From the NCBI GenBank assembly GCA_900079695.1, contig LT599022.1, positions 228,222-292,221 of the forward strand: DNA of 64,000 bases, read 5' to 3'. Under the pieces are notes generated by a model. That model was not told where the DNA came from. It saw nothing but the letters and a program-made list of their open reading frames with translations, and made no database searches. The DNA comes from an uncultured Alphaproteobacteria bacterium. Its GTDB lineage: Bacteria > Pseudomonadota > Alphaproteobacteria > Rhodospirillales > Rhodospirillaceae. The first letter of the stretch is position 1; each line of letters starts with the position of its first letter. Shown here in pieces: positions 51,926-59,821 of this stretch. A program made the translations under genes and the position numbers.

Positions 51926-52636
51926 CTATCTCCTTTCGCCGGAGAGGCTCACCGGCCCGAGCGGATAGGGCGTGTCGTGCTGGTCGACCCATTCGCGGTA
52001 GGCGCCGCGCGCGCCGGGGAAACCGAGCATCGCCCATCCGATCATGTGCTTGTTGCCGCCGTGCAACGGGTCGGCGAAGAATCCTTCCTTGGTGTTTTGC
52101 AGGAGGAACTCGAAAAACGCCTTGCCCGATACGCCGTCGAGGGCGATCGCGCCGGTGCGCAGGCCTTCGAGGATCGCGTCTCGCTGGTCCGGCGTGGCGT
52201 CGGCGAACGCCGTGCCGTGACGGTTGCGGCACAGGGTATCGGTGGCCTCGATGCCGAGGTGGTAGACCTCCGCCGGGGTGAGCGGCGACTGATAGCCCAT
52301 CAGCGGCGAGGGGTCCTCGGCGAACGGGCCTTGCATGTACCAGTCGCGCGCGTGGCCGAAGTCGCTGCCCATCTGGCGGTCGATGAAGATCGGCACGTTG
52401 GCGGCGAGCGCGCCGGGGCCGGTTTCGTCTTCGGGAATCAGGCGGTCGCAGGCGGCGAGGAGAAAGCGCCATTCGTCGGGGGAGAAGGCCTGGGGCTTGT
52501 AGGTGGCGAGATCCGGGGCCGGCGGCGGTGCGCCGAGGGCGGTGCCGCCGCGGCCGACCATCGCGGCGGCGGCGACCGAGGTGGCGGAGACTTTGAGCAG
52601 CTTGCGCCGCGAGGTCGCGGTGCGGGGATCGGTCAT
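51926..52636 (-). CDS. Gluconate 2-dehydrogenase subunit 3-like small subunit (Tat signal)
   Basis: A 236-residue protein with a twin-arginine signal (TSRRKLLKVSATSVAA) and a subunit-3 domain: FSPDEWRFLLAACDRLIPED, then QMGSDFGHARDWYMQGPF and GGNKHMIGWAMLGFPG. It chaperones and co-exports the flavoprotein subunit. It is the first gene of the operon and lies four bases before the flavoprotein start. Confidence 0.93.
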   Translation of the reverse strand: MTDPRTATSRRKLLKVSATSVAAAAMVGRGGTALGAPPPAPDLATYKPQAFSPDEWRFLLAACDRLIPEDETGPGALAANVPIFIDRQMGSDFGHARDWYMQGPFAEDPSPLMGYQSPLTPAEVYHLGIEATDTLCRNRHGTAFADATPDQRDAILEGLRTGAIALDGVSGKAFFEFLLQNTKEGFFADPLHGGNKHMIGWAMLGFPGARGAYREWVDQHDTPYPLGPVSLSGERR

Positions 52637-52749
52637 GGGCGTGTCCCTTCTGTTTGAGCATAGGGGACGGTGCCGGGCAGCATGGGGAGCGGGAAATCCG
52701 GATGCCGAGCGGTCGACCGCGGGTCGGGGGCGTGCGAACGCGGCACACC

Positions 52750-52796
52750 TTTCGGCGGAACGCCGAAACGCGCGGGATGGTTCCGAGAAATCTCGG
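52750..52796. promoter_or_regulatory. Two hairpins between the unknown gene and the dehydrogenase operon
   Basis: TTTCGGCG-GAA-CGCCGAAA (52750-52768) and CCGAGA-AA-TCTCGG (52783-52796) lie in the 165-base gap. They follow the stop of the unknown gene, so one may be its terminator, although neither has a T-run. One may instead be an operator of the dehydrogenase operon. Confidence 0.4.
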
Positions 52797-52801
52797 CAGA
52801 G

Positions 52802-53668
52802 TCAGATGCGCGCGCCGACCGGCAGATAGGCGGGCGGCGCGGGGCGATAGCGCACCGCGTGGCTCTCGTGGAAGCTCTTGATCAGGGCGCTCAACTGCGC
52901 GTTGCGCATCGTGATCGCCTCGACCTGATCGAGGGAGAACGGCAGCGCGCCGCCCTGGGCCTCGGCCAGCGCGCGCTGCACCCGCTCGGCCAGGGCATAG
53001 AGGTTCTGCAACTCGAACAGGTCGGCGGCCATGTAGAGGGTGACCGACAGGCGCAGACGCTTCCTCGGCGGATTCTGCACGTGGAACGAGAACGCCGCAT
53101 CCTTACCGCGGCGGCGCTCGATCACCGCGCAGCGCACCCCGTCGCTCGATTCGTTCATCACCACCGCCGCGCGGCTGTCGTGGCGCAGGCGGGTGGAGCG
53201 GATGTCGACGAGGCGCGGCGCGAGGCGTTTCAGCATCGCCTCGTCGATCTCGCCGCCCTTGGATTCCGCCTCGAGCACCTCGAACGCCGGATGCAGCGGC
53301 TTCGAGGCGTAGATGCACGCGCCGTCGACATAGGCGGCGAGCCAGGTTTCCGGCACGAAGGCGCGGTCGTAGTCGGAGAGCACCGCGTCGGAGAGGGTCT
53401 GCCAGTCGACCGCGGAATCGCCGTCCAGCGCCATCCGGTCGGCCTTGAAGACGTCGACGATCCGTCCGGCGAGGCGCAGCGTCGTCGGGATGTTGTGGCC
53501 GCGCACCACCAGGCGGCGCACCCGGCCCTCGCTGGCGAGGGCGCAGACGACGCGGTTGGAGCGGATCGCGAGGCGGGCGAACGGTTCGAGATCGGGTCCC
53601 GGGTGGGCGCCGTCGAAGAACAGCGATTTCTCGCGGTAAAGCGTGAGCGTGCCGACGTCCTGAGCCAT
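52802..53668 (-). CDS. Unknown 288-residue protein
   Basis: Not recognised. The start at 53668 gives a protein beginning MAQDVGTLTLYREKS; the ribosome site is weak. The sequence looks like a globular soluble protein: alternating strands in residues 1-80 (LTLYREKSLFFDG, RLAIRSNRVVCALAS), a basic patch RRRGKDAAFSFHVQNPPRKRLRL near 200, and a helical end. There are no membrane segments, cysteine motifs or known catalytic signatures. Codon use is like the neighbours', so it looks native. A two-haem or enzyme role can be excluded by eye, but nothing positive can be said. Confidence 0.7.
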   Translation of the reverse strand: MAQDVGTLTLYREKSLFFDGAHPGPDLEPFARLAIRSNRVVCALASEGRVRRLVVRGHNIPTTLRLAGRIVDVFKADRMALDGDSAVDWQTLSDAVLSDYDRAFVPETWLAAYVDGACIYASKPLHPAFEVLEAESKGGEIDEAMLKRLAPRLVDIRSTRLRHDSRAAVVMNESSDGVRCAVIERRRGKDAAFSFHVQNPPRKRLRLSVTLYMAADLFELQNLYALAERVQRALAEAQGGALPFSLDQVEAITMRNAQLSALIKSFHESHAVRYRPAPPAYLPVGARI

Positions 53669-53729
53669 CGCGGCGGGGTGATCCTCGGTCCCGGCCGCGT
53701 CGATGGCGGCGCAGAGTGTTCTGATTGGG

Positions 53730-53781
53730 GCGAGTATACCGACGTTCCGCCGCAAGAAAACAGCGAAACGTCGGTACTCGC
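53730..53781 (-). promoter_or_regulatory. Inverted repeat containing a -10-like box before the unknown gene
   Basis: GCGAGTATACCGACGTT (53730-53746) and AACGTCGGTACTCGC (53767-53781) are inverted copies, differing by a two-base TA insertion, around a 20-base loop. On the minus strand the insertion creates TATACT, a good -10 box, about 65 bases before the unknown gene. It could equally be the terminator of the GH65 gene just upstream. Confidence 0.4.
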
Positions 53782-53789
53782 TCTACAAC

Positions 53790-56207
53790 CTAAAGTTTGA
53801 ACACCAGGGTCGATCCGGGCGAGAGCTTGCGGCACTCGCCGCGCACGCAGATCGTCACCGGCTCCGACCATGCCGAATCGGCGTTGATGCTGATGCGGTC
53901 GAGCGTCATGTCGATGGCGAGCCAGTTGCCGTGGAAGCGCAGCTTGCACTTCATCTGCTTGATCTTGTCCTGGAACACCGGGTCGAGGTTGAGGATGCCG
54001 TCGCTGACCCGCGCGCCGGTGAAGCCGCGCTGGAACATGTCGGCGGTGCCCGACATCATGCCGAGGTGGATGCCCTCCCGGGTGGTGCCGCCGATGATGT
54101 CGGCGAGGTCGGCGCGCAGGACCCGCTGCATCCAGTCCCACGCCCGCGGGTCGTTGTTGCGGGTGAGGATGCTGGCGTGGACGAGGTGGCTGAGGGTGGT
54201 GCCGTGGGTGGTGCGCTCCATGTAGTAGTTCATGGTGCGGCGGTAGTGCTCCTCGGTGAAGTCGTAGCCGAGGCGGAACAGCAGCGCCGAAAGCTCCGAC
54301 TCGGTGAAGAGGTAGTAGAGCATCAGCACGTCGGCCTGCTTGCAGACCTTGTAGCGGTTGGCGTCGTCGCCCTCGGCGGCGAGGATGCGGTCGAGCCGGG
54401 CGATGTCGCCGTACTTGGCGCGGTAGGCTTCGAGGTCGAGGTCGTCGAGCTGCTCGAAACCTTCGAACTGGCTGATGATGCCGTCGCCGAAGAACGGCAC
54501 CGTCATCTTCATGCTCATGTCCGCCCAGACGTCGAGTTCCTCCCGCTGGATGTCGAGCTTCTGCATCAGTTCGCGGCGGTAGATGTCGTCGATCACGTCG
54601 AGCACGGTCAGCACCGTGTCCATCAGCCACGCCACCATCACGTTGGTGTAGGCGTTGTTGCGCACGCCGGTGTGCGGCTGGGAGGCGGGGTAGCCGTGGT
54701 GGAACTGGTCCGGACCCAGCACGCCCTCGATGTCGTAGCGATCCTCCGCCGGGTCGTATTTCGCCAGCGAGGCGAAGAACCGCGCGATCAGGACGATGAT
54801 CTCGGCGCCGCGCAGGCCCATCCAGCGGCGGTCGCCGGAGGCGAGGAAGTAGTGCCAGACGTTCCACGCGATCATCGCGTTGACGTGGCGCTGGCGGCGC
54901 GAGTCGTCGGGAGTCCAGGTGCCGGTGGCGCAGTCGAAGTGCATCGCCTTCGATTCCTCGCGCCCGTCCGAGCCGCTCTGCCACGGGAACATCGCGCCGC
55001 GGAAGCCTTCGAGCTGCGCGTTGAGGCGCGCGCGGCCGAGGCGCAGGTAGCGGTATTCGAGCAGCGAGCGCGACACGATCGGCAGGCGGAAGGTGAGGAA
55101 CGGCAGCATGAAGACTTCGTCCCAGAACACGTGCCCGCGGTAGCTCTCGCCGGTCCAGCCGCGCGAGGGCAGGCCGACGTCGAGATCGAGGGTGTGGTTC
55201 GAGGCCGACTGCAGCAGGTGGAAGATGTGCAGCCGCAGAATCTTCTGCTCCTCGTGCAGCGACGGATGCAGCACGATGTCGCAGCGCTCCCAGTAGTTGG
55301 CCCAGGCGCGGATGTGGGTCTGCTGGAGCTGCGCGATGTTGCGGCAGCGGTCGAGCGCCTCGCGGGCGGCGAGGCCCGCCTCCGAGATCGCCTTGTCGCG
55401 CGAGGTGTAGAGGGTGCAGACCTTCTCCACCCGGATCGGCTCGCCGCGGGCGATCTCCACCGGGATCAGCGCCTCGACGTAACCGTCGATGGCGTTGACG
55501 GTGACCGGCGCGTCCTCCTGCCAGACGTTGCTGCGGAACACCCGGGTGCGCGCCGCCATGCCTACGCGCATGCGGCTCTGCGAGGAGCGGGTGATGAGAT
55601 AGATCATGGTGTCGGGGCTGAGCACCCCGGTGAACTCGCCGCTCTTGATGTAGTCGAGATGGTGGGAGGCGAGGTGGGAGTAGCGCGCGACGCCGCGGTT
55701 GTCGACCTGTCCGTCGAGGGAGGAGCGGAACTCGATGGTGCCCGACCAGTTCTGCGCCACCACCACCATTTCCTGCGCGGCGTGGTGCGGCCAGCCCATG
55801 TGGACGAAGCGGCGCATCGTCAGGGTGGTTTCGCGGGTCTTGTCGTGGCGGAAGCGGATGGCGTGCTTGAGCATGCCTTCCTGGAGGTCGAGGGACTGCT
55901 CGAACGACAGGACCTCGACGGCGTCGAGGTCGAACCATTTGCCGCCGTCGATGCGGAAGGTCAGGCCCAGCCAGTTGGGAAAGTTGACGAGGTCTTCGTG
56001 CTCCTGGTCGTGCTCGCCGATCTTCGAGATCAGGCGGTTGTAGCCCCCGGCGACGTAGGTGCCCGGATAGTGGACGTCGCCGGCCTTGACCCAGGGGAAC
56101 GCGCCGCGGGTGCAGAAGTAGCCGTTGCCGGTGGTGCAGAGCGCCTCGCGCAGGCCTTGCTCTGAAGGATCGTAACGATCGTAGACAAGGCTCCATTCGC
56201 TCATCAT
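53790..56207 (-). CDS. Glycoside hydrolase family 65 protein with Gln at the general-acid position
   Basis: An 805-residue GH65 protein (maltose/kojibiose/trehalose phosphorylase family). The family layout is complete: an N-terminal beta-sandwich, the (alpha/alpha)6 barrel with GESYRGHVFWDEVFMLPF and MFPWQSGSDGREE, the phosphate-loop segment TTHGTTLSHLVHASI, and a C-terminal beta-sheet. The general-acid motif, normally GPDE[YF]H, reads GPDQFHHG with Gln501 (codon CAG at 54705-54707). No beta-phosphoglucomutase or sugar transporter is adjacent. It may be inactive, changed in mechanism, or a binding protein. GGGAG precedes two tandem ATGs; the second is equally likely. Confidence 0.92.
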   Translation of the reverse strand: MMSEWSLVYDRYDPSEQGLREALCTTGNGYFCTRGAFPWVKAGDVHYPGTYVAGGYNRLISKIGEHDQEHEDLVNFPNWLGLTFRIDGGKWFDLDAVEVLSFEQSLDLQEGMLKHAIRFRHDKTRETTLTMRRFVHMGWPHHAAQEMVVVAQNWSGTIEFRSSLDGQVDNRGVARYSHLASHHLDYIKSGEFTGVLSPDTMIYLITRSSQSRMRVGMAARTRVFRSNVWQEDAPVTVNAIDGYVEALIPVEIARGEPIRVEKVCTLYTSRDKAISEAGLAAREALDRCRNIAQLQQTHIRAWANYWERCDIVLHPSLHEEQKILRLHIFHLLQSASNHTLDLDVGLPSRGWTGESYRGHVFWDEVFMLPFLTFRLPIVSRSLLEYRYLRLGRARLNAQLEGFRGAMFPWQSGSDGREESKAMHFDCATGTWTPDDSRRQRHVNAMIAWNVWHYFLASGDRRWMGLRGAEIIVLIARFFASLAKYDPAEDRYDIEGVLGPDQFHHGYPASQPHTGVRNNAYTNVMVAWLMDTVLTVLDVIDDIYRRELMQKLDIQREELDVWADMSMKMTVPFFGDGIISQFEGFEQLDDLDLEAYRAKYGDIARLDRILAAEGDDANRYKVCKQADVLMLYYLFTESELSALLFRLGYDFTEEHYRRTMNYYMERTTHGTTLSHLVHASILTRNNDPRAWDWMQRVLRADLADIIGGTTREGIHLGMMSGTADMFQRGFTGARVSDGILNLDPVFQDKIKQMKCKLRFHGNWLAIDMTLDRISINADSAWSEPVTICVRGECRKLSPGSTLVFKL

Positions 56208-56301
56208 CGTCTCCCGTAGATGGACTTGCGGGGGATCAGACTACAGCGACTTCCCCTGGGTTTTCCAGAGAATGCGGGACGGAATCGGTGGAAAAATCGC
56301 C

Positions 56302-57075
56302 TCAGCCGTCGACCGCGCCGGCCTTGCGGGCGAGGTAGGCCTCGAGCTTGCGGCGGCGCCAGTCCTCCGCTTCGGCGCGGGCGGCGGCGCGCTTCTTCTC
56401 GATCTCCTCGGCGCTCGCCACGTGCGCGGGCGGCGGCGCGACGCGGGCCCTGGAGGCCGCCGACATCCGCTTGGCGTTGGTGCGCTGCGCCACCTGCACC
56501 GGCCGCGCCGCATCGTCGCCGGTGAGCTCGTGGTAGTTCTTCGCCACCCGCTTGGCATAGGCGAAGCTGCGATCGTCGTCGGCGGAGTGGTAGTGCCGCA
56601 CCGCTTCCGCCCAGCTGCCGTTGGCGGCGCGCAGCTCCTTGAGGAATTTCGCGGCGTAGCGGACGTTGGTTTCGGGGTCGAAGGCGGCGTCGAGGCTGGC
56701 GAAGGCGTCGGGATGATATTTCAGATTGATCTGCATGCAGCCGACGTCGATGTTGGCGACGCCCGCGGCCTTGAGCCGCCGCACCTCGGCGATCGCCGCC
56801 GCCTTGGTGGGAAAATACTGCCCGTCGCCGCCGGAGGTGACGGTCCACGGCCAGGCAACTTTTGCCTTGGTGTCGGGGTCGAGACGGCCGCTTTCGGTGA
56901 TCGCGATGCTGCCGAGCATGTGCGGCGGCAGCCCCTCGCGGGCGTTGACCCGCGCCGCGGTATCGAGGCACATGCCCTCCCACGCGAACGCCATCCCGTT
57001 GACGAACCACGCGAAAAGCGCGGCAGCCAGAGCCGGGAAAAGGCGGAGGGCGAAGCGGGCGGCGGGTCGGGTCAT
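56302..57075 (-). CDS. SLT-domain lytic transglycosylase
   Basis: A 257-residue protein with a long N-terminal signal/anchor (FALRLFPALAAALFAWFVNG) and a lysozyme-like SLT domain: LGSIAITESGR with the catalytic Glu, GVANIDVGCMQINLKYHPDAF, then NVRYAAKFLKEL and AVRHYHSADD. The C-terminal 60 residues are Arg/Ala/Glu-rich and look coiled. It cleaves peptidoglycan glycan strands. The start at 57075 gives the signal sequence; the ribosome site is weak. It is divergent from the ABC protein gene. Confidence 0.9.
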   Translation of the reverse strand: MTRPAARFALRLFPALAAALFAWFVNGMAFAWEGMCLDTAARVNAREGLPPHMLGSIAITESGRLDPDTKAKVAWPWTVTSGGDGQYFPTKAAAIAEVRRLKAAGVANIDVGCMQINLKYHPDAFASLDAAFDPETNVRYAAKFLKELRAANGSWAEAVRHYHSADDDRSFAYAKRVAKNYHELTGDDAARPVQVAQRTNAKRMSAASRARVAPPPAHVASAEEIEKKRAAARAEAEDWRRRKLEAYLARKAGAVDG

Positions 57076-57241
57076 GCGGTCGGGGCCATCTCGGTCGGGT
57101 CGGGTTGCGAACGCCGCGGCAAACTCGCGGCTTTCCCTCCTACGCAAGCATGATGCCATTCCGAAACGGCGGAATTTTCTGGCGCGGCCGCCGGGGTGCT
57201 GATACATCGGCTCAAGTGAGTACGATGGCTCCGGGGGCACC

Positions 57242-59017
57242 TTGGGGAACGACGCCGCACCGGTTCTGGCCGCCCGGCCGGAACGACCGAAAACTTCGTT
57301 CATCCGGCGTTTCGTCGCCCTGGCGATGCCGTTCTGGACCTCGAACGACGGCTGGCGCACGCGCGGCTTCGGCATTCTCCTGTTCGTCCTCACGGTGATG
57401 CAGGTCGGCATCCCGGTGGCGCTCAACATCTGGAACGAGAAGCTCTTCAACGCCCTCGAAGCGCGTCATATGGACAGCTTCGTCAACCTGATGGGGATCC
57501 TCGCGCTCGTCATCGCAGCCAACGTGCTGATCACCTCCAGCCACCTCCGGGTCAAGCGGCGGCTCCAGGTGGAATGGCGCAAGTGGCTGACCTATCGCGT
57601 GTTCCGCGAGTGGATGTCGGGCGGACGGCAGTATCTTCTCAACTTCGTGCCCGGCGACCACGACAATCCGGACGGCCGCATCGCCGAGGATATCCGCATC
57701 GCCACCGAATCCGCGATCGACCTCGCGCATTCGCTCACCTATTCGCTGTTGCTGCTGGTGAGCTTCACGCAGATTCTCTGGTCGCTCTCCGGCCCGGTGC
57801 TGAAGACCTTCGGCGGCCTCGAAATTCCGCTGCCGGGACATCTGGTGTTTCTCGCGATCGCCTATTCGGGGCTCGGCGCGGTGGTCGCCTGGGCGCTGGG
57901 CAAGCCGCTGGTCCGCGCCGTCGACCGCCGCCAGACCGACGAGGCGAACTTCCGCTTCGGTCTGGTGCACGCGCGCGAGAACGCCATGGCGATCGCGCTG
58001 CTGCACGGCGAAACCGGCGAGCGCCGCCACTTCCGCAGTCTGTTCCGGCGCGTCATCCGCGCCTGGGACGGCCAGACCTGGGCGCTCACCAAGCTGATGT
58101 ATTTCAGCTCGACCTGGTCCGTTCTCTCGATGGCGTTTCCGTTCCTGGTCGCCGCGCCGCGCTACATCGCCGGGCTGATCACCCTCGGGGTGCTGATGCA
58201 GACCGCCCAGGCGTTCGGCCAGATGACGGCGGCGTTGTCGTGGCCGATCGACAATCTCGCGGGCGTGGCGGCGTGGCGCGCCTCGGTGGAACGGATCCTC
58301 CGCCTGTCGGAAAGCCTCGACGTGGTGGCGAAGCGGATCGCGGCGGGCGGTCACGACGGCATCCACGTCGAGAGTTCGGGCGCGCCGGAGATGTCGTTCC
58401 GCGACGTCGAGATCGCGGATTCCAACGGCGCGACGCAGATCGCGCGGTTCTCGGCCACCGTCGCGGCGGGGGAGCGGGTGCTGATCACCGGCGATCCGGG
58501 CGCGGCGGTGAAGGTGTTCAAGGTGGTGGCGCGGCTGTGGCCGTGGGGACACGGCCGAGTCGGCCTGCCGGAAACCGGCTCGATCTTTTTCATGCCGCAT
58601 CACCCCTATCTGCCGATCGGGCCGCTGCGCACCGCCGTGGTGTTTCCGCAAGTGCCGAAGACGGAGGAGGACGAAGCGCTCAAGGCGGCGCTGGTGCGCG
58701 TCGGCCTGCCGGATTTCGTCGATCGCCTCGACGACGTCGAGGACTGGGAACAGACCCTGTCGGCGGGGGAGCAGCAGCGCCTGGGGTTCGTCCGCCTGCT
58801 GCTGCACAAGCCCGACTGGATCTTCATCCAGGAGGCGACCGACGGCCTCGACCGCGACACCGAGCGGCGGATGATGGAAATGCTGCTGGCCGCCTATCCC
58901 CGCGCCGCGATCATCACCATCAGTCACCGCACCAGCATGGAGCAATACCATGCCCGCCGCCTGACCCTGATGCGGGTCAACGGCTTCGCGGTGGTCGAGG
59001 ACTGCCTGCTGCCGTAA
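57242..59017 (+). CDS. SbmA/BacA-YddA-like ABC transporter with eroded ATPase site
   Basis: A 591-residue protein with an N-terminal membrane domain of the SbmA/BacA-like ABC-membrane-2 type (about residues 25-330) and a C-terminal nucleotide-binding domain. The NBD keeps the signature LSAGEQQR and switch ISHRTS. Walker A, however, reads GDPGAAVK (417-424) instead of GxSGxGKS. Walker B reads IFIQEATDGLD with Gln530 for Asp. The Q-loop Gln is His453 (PHHPYLP). ATP hydrolysis therefore looks lost. No in-frame ATG or GTG lies upstream, so the TTG at 57242 is used. The likely role is uptake or export of peptides or acyl compounds. Confidence 0.87.
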   Translation: MGNDAAPVLAARPERPKTSFIRRFVALAMPFWTSNDGWRTRGFGILLFVLTVMQVGIPVALNIWNEKLFNALEARHMDSFVNLMGILALVIAANVLITSSHLRVKRRLQVEWRKWLTYRVFREWMSGGRQYLLNFVPGDHDNPDGRIAEDIRIATESAIDLAHSLTYSLLLLVSFTQILWSLSGPVLKTFGGLEIPLPGHLVFLAIAYSGLGAVVAWALGKPLVRAVDRRQTDEANFRFGLVHARENAMAIALLHGETGERRHFRSLFRRVIRAWDGQTWALTKLMYFSSTWSVLSMAFPFLVAAPRYIAGLITLGVLMQTAQAFGQMTAALSWPIDNLAGVAAWRASVERILRLSESLDVVAKRIAAGGHDGIHVESSGAPEMSFRDVEIADSNGATQIARFSATVAAGERVLITGDPGAAVKVFKVVARLWPWGHGRVGLPETGSIFFMPHHPYLPIGPLRTAVVFPQVPKTEEDEALKAALVRVGLPDFVDRLDDVEDWEQTLSAGEQQRLGFVRLLLHKPDWIFIQEATDGLDRDTERRMMEMLLAAYPRAAIITISHRTSMEQYHARRLTLMRVNGFAVVEDCLLP

Positions 59018-59028
59018 CCGGCCCGGCT

Positions 59029-59817
59029 TCAGATCGCGACGATGCCGCGCGCGGCGAAAATCTCGCGGGTCGCCCGAATCAGCTCCGGCGCGGGCGGCGG
59101 GGTGTTTTCGAGGGCGTAGGGGAGCCCCAGCTCCTTCCACTTGAACGCGCCGAGGTGGTGCAGCGGCAGGATTTCTACCCGTTCCAGCGTCGGCCCCACC
59201 TCGTTCGCGAGGAAGTCGGCAAGGGCGGAGACGTCCGCCGCGTCGTCGCTCCAGCCCGGCACCAGCACGTAGCGCAGCCACATCGGCTTGCCCAGCCGCG
59301 CGAGGCGGCGGGCGCAGTCGAGACTGGGGCCGGCGTCCTTGCCGGTGAGGGCGCGGTGTTTCGCCGGGTCGATCTGCTTGATGTCGAGCAGCACCAGATC
59401 GACCGGGTCGAACCAGTCGTCGGGCATGTTGGCGTGGAGGAAGCCCTGGGTGTCGAGGGCGGTGTGCAGGCCGAAGCGCGCCTTGATCTTGCGCAGCAGC
59501 GCACCGACGAACGCCGCCTGCACCATCGGTTCGCCGCCGGAGACGGTGACGCCACCCGCGCGTCTGAGGAACCGCGCGTAGGGCGCGATCTCGGCCACCG
59601 CCTCGGCGAGCGAAACGCGGCGGCCGCCGCCGATCCGCCAGGTGTCGGGATTGTGGCAGTAGAGGCAGCGGAACATGCAGCCGGAGAGGAAGTAGACGAA
59701 CCGCATTCCCGGTCCGTCGACGGCGGCGCCGGTTTCCACCGAGTGGAGAAACCCGGCCTCCGCCCCGGGTTGGGGGGCGGAGGGGGGCGCCGTGTGGGGC
59801 GGTTGGGTTTCGCTCAC
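59029..59817 (-). CDS. pflA: Pyruvate formate-lyase activating enzyme
   Basis: A 262-residue radical-SAM enzyme that installs the glycyl radical on PflB under anoxia. The 4Fe-4S motif is SGCMFRCLYCHNPDTW (CxxxCxxC), the SAM-binding GGE block is GGVTVSGGEPM, and LLDIKQIDPAKH follows. It starts four bases after the pflB stop on the same strand, so both are one operon. The N-terminal 20 residues are Pro-rich and not part of the fold. Confidence 0.94.
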   Translation of the reverse strand: MSETQPPHTAPPSAPQPGAEAGFLHSVETGAAVDGPGMRFVYFLSGCMFRCLYCHNPDTWRIGGGRRVSLAEAVAEIAPYARFLRRAGGVTVSGGEPMVQAAFVGALLRKIKARFGLHTALDTQGFLHANMPDDWFDPVDLVLLDIKQIDPAKHRALTGKDAGPSLDCARRLARLGKPMWLRYVLVPGWSDDAADVSALADFLANEVGPTLERVEILPLHHLGAFKWKELGLPYALENTPPPAPELIRATREIFAARGIVAI

Positions 59818-59821
59818 GCGA

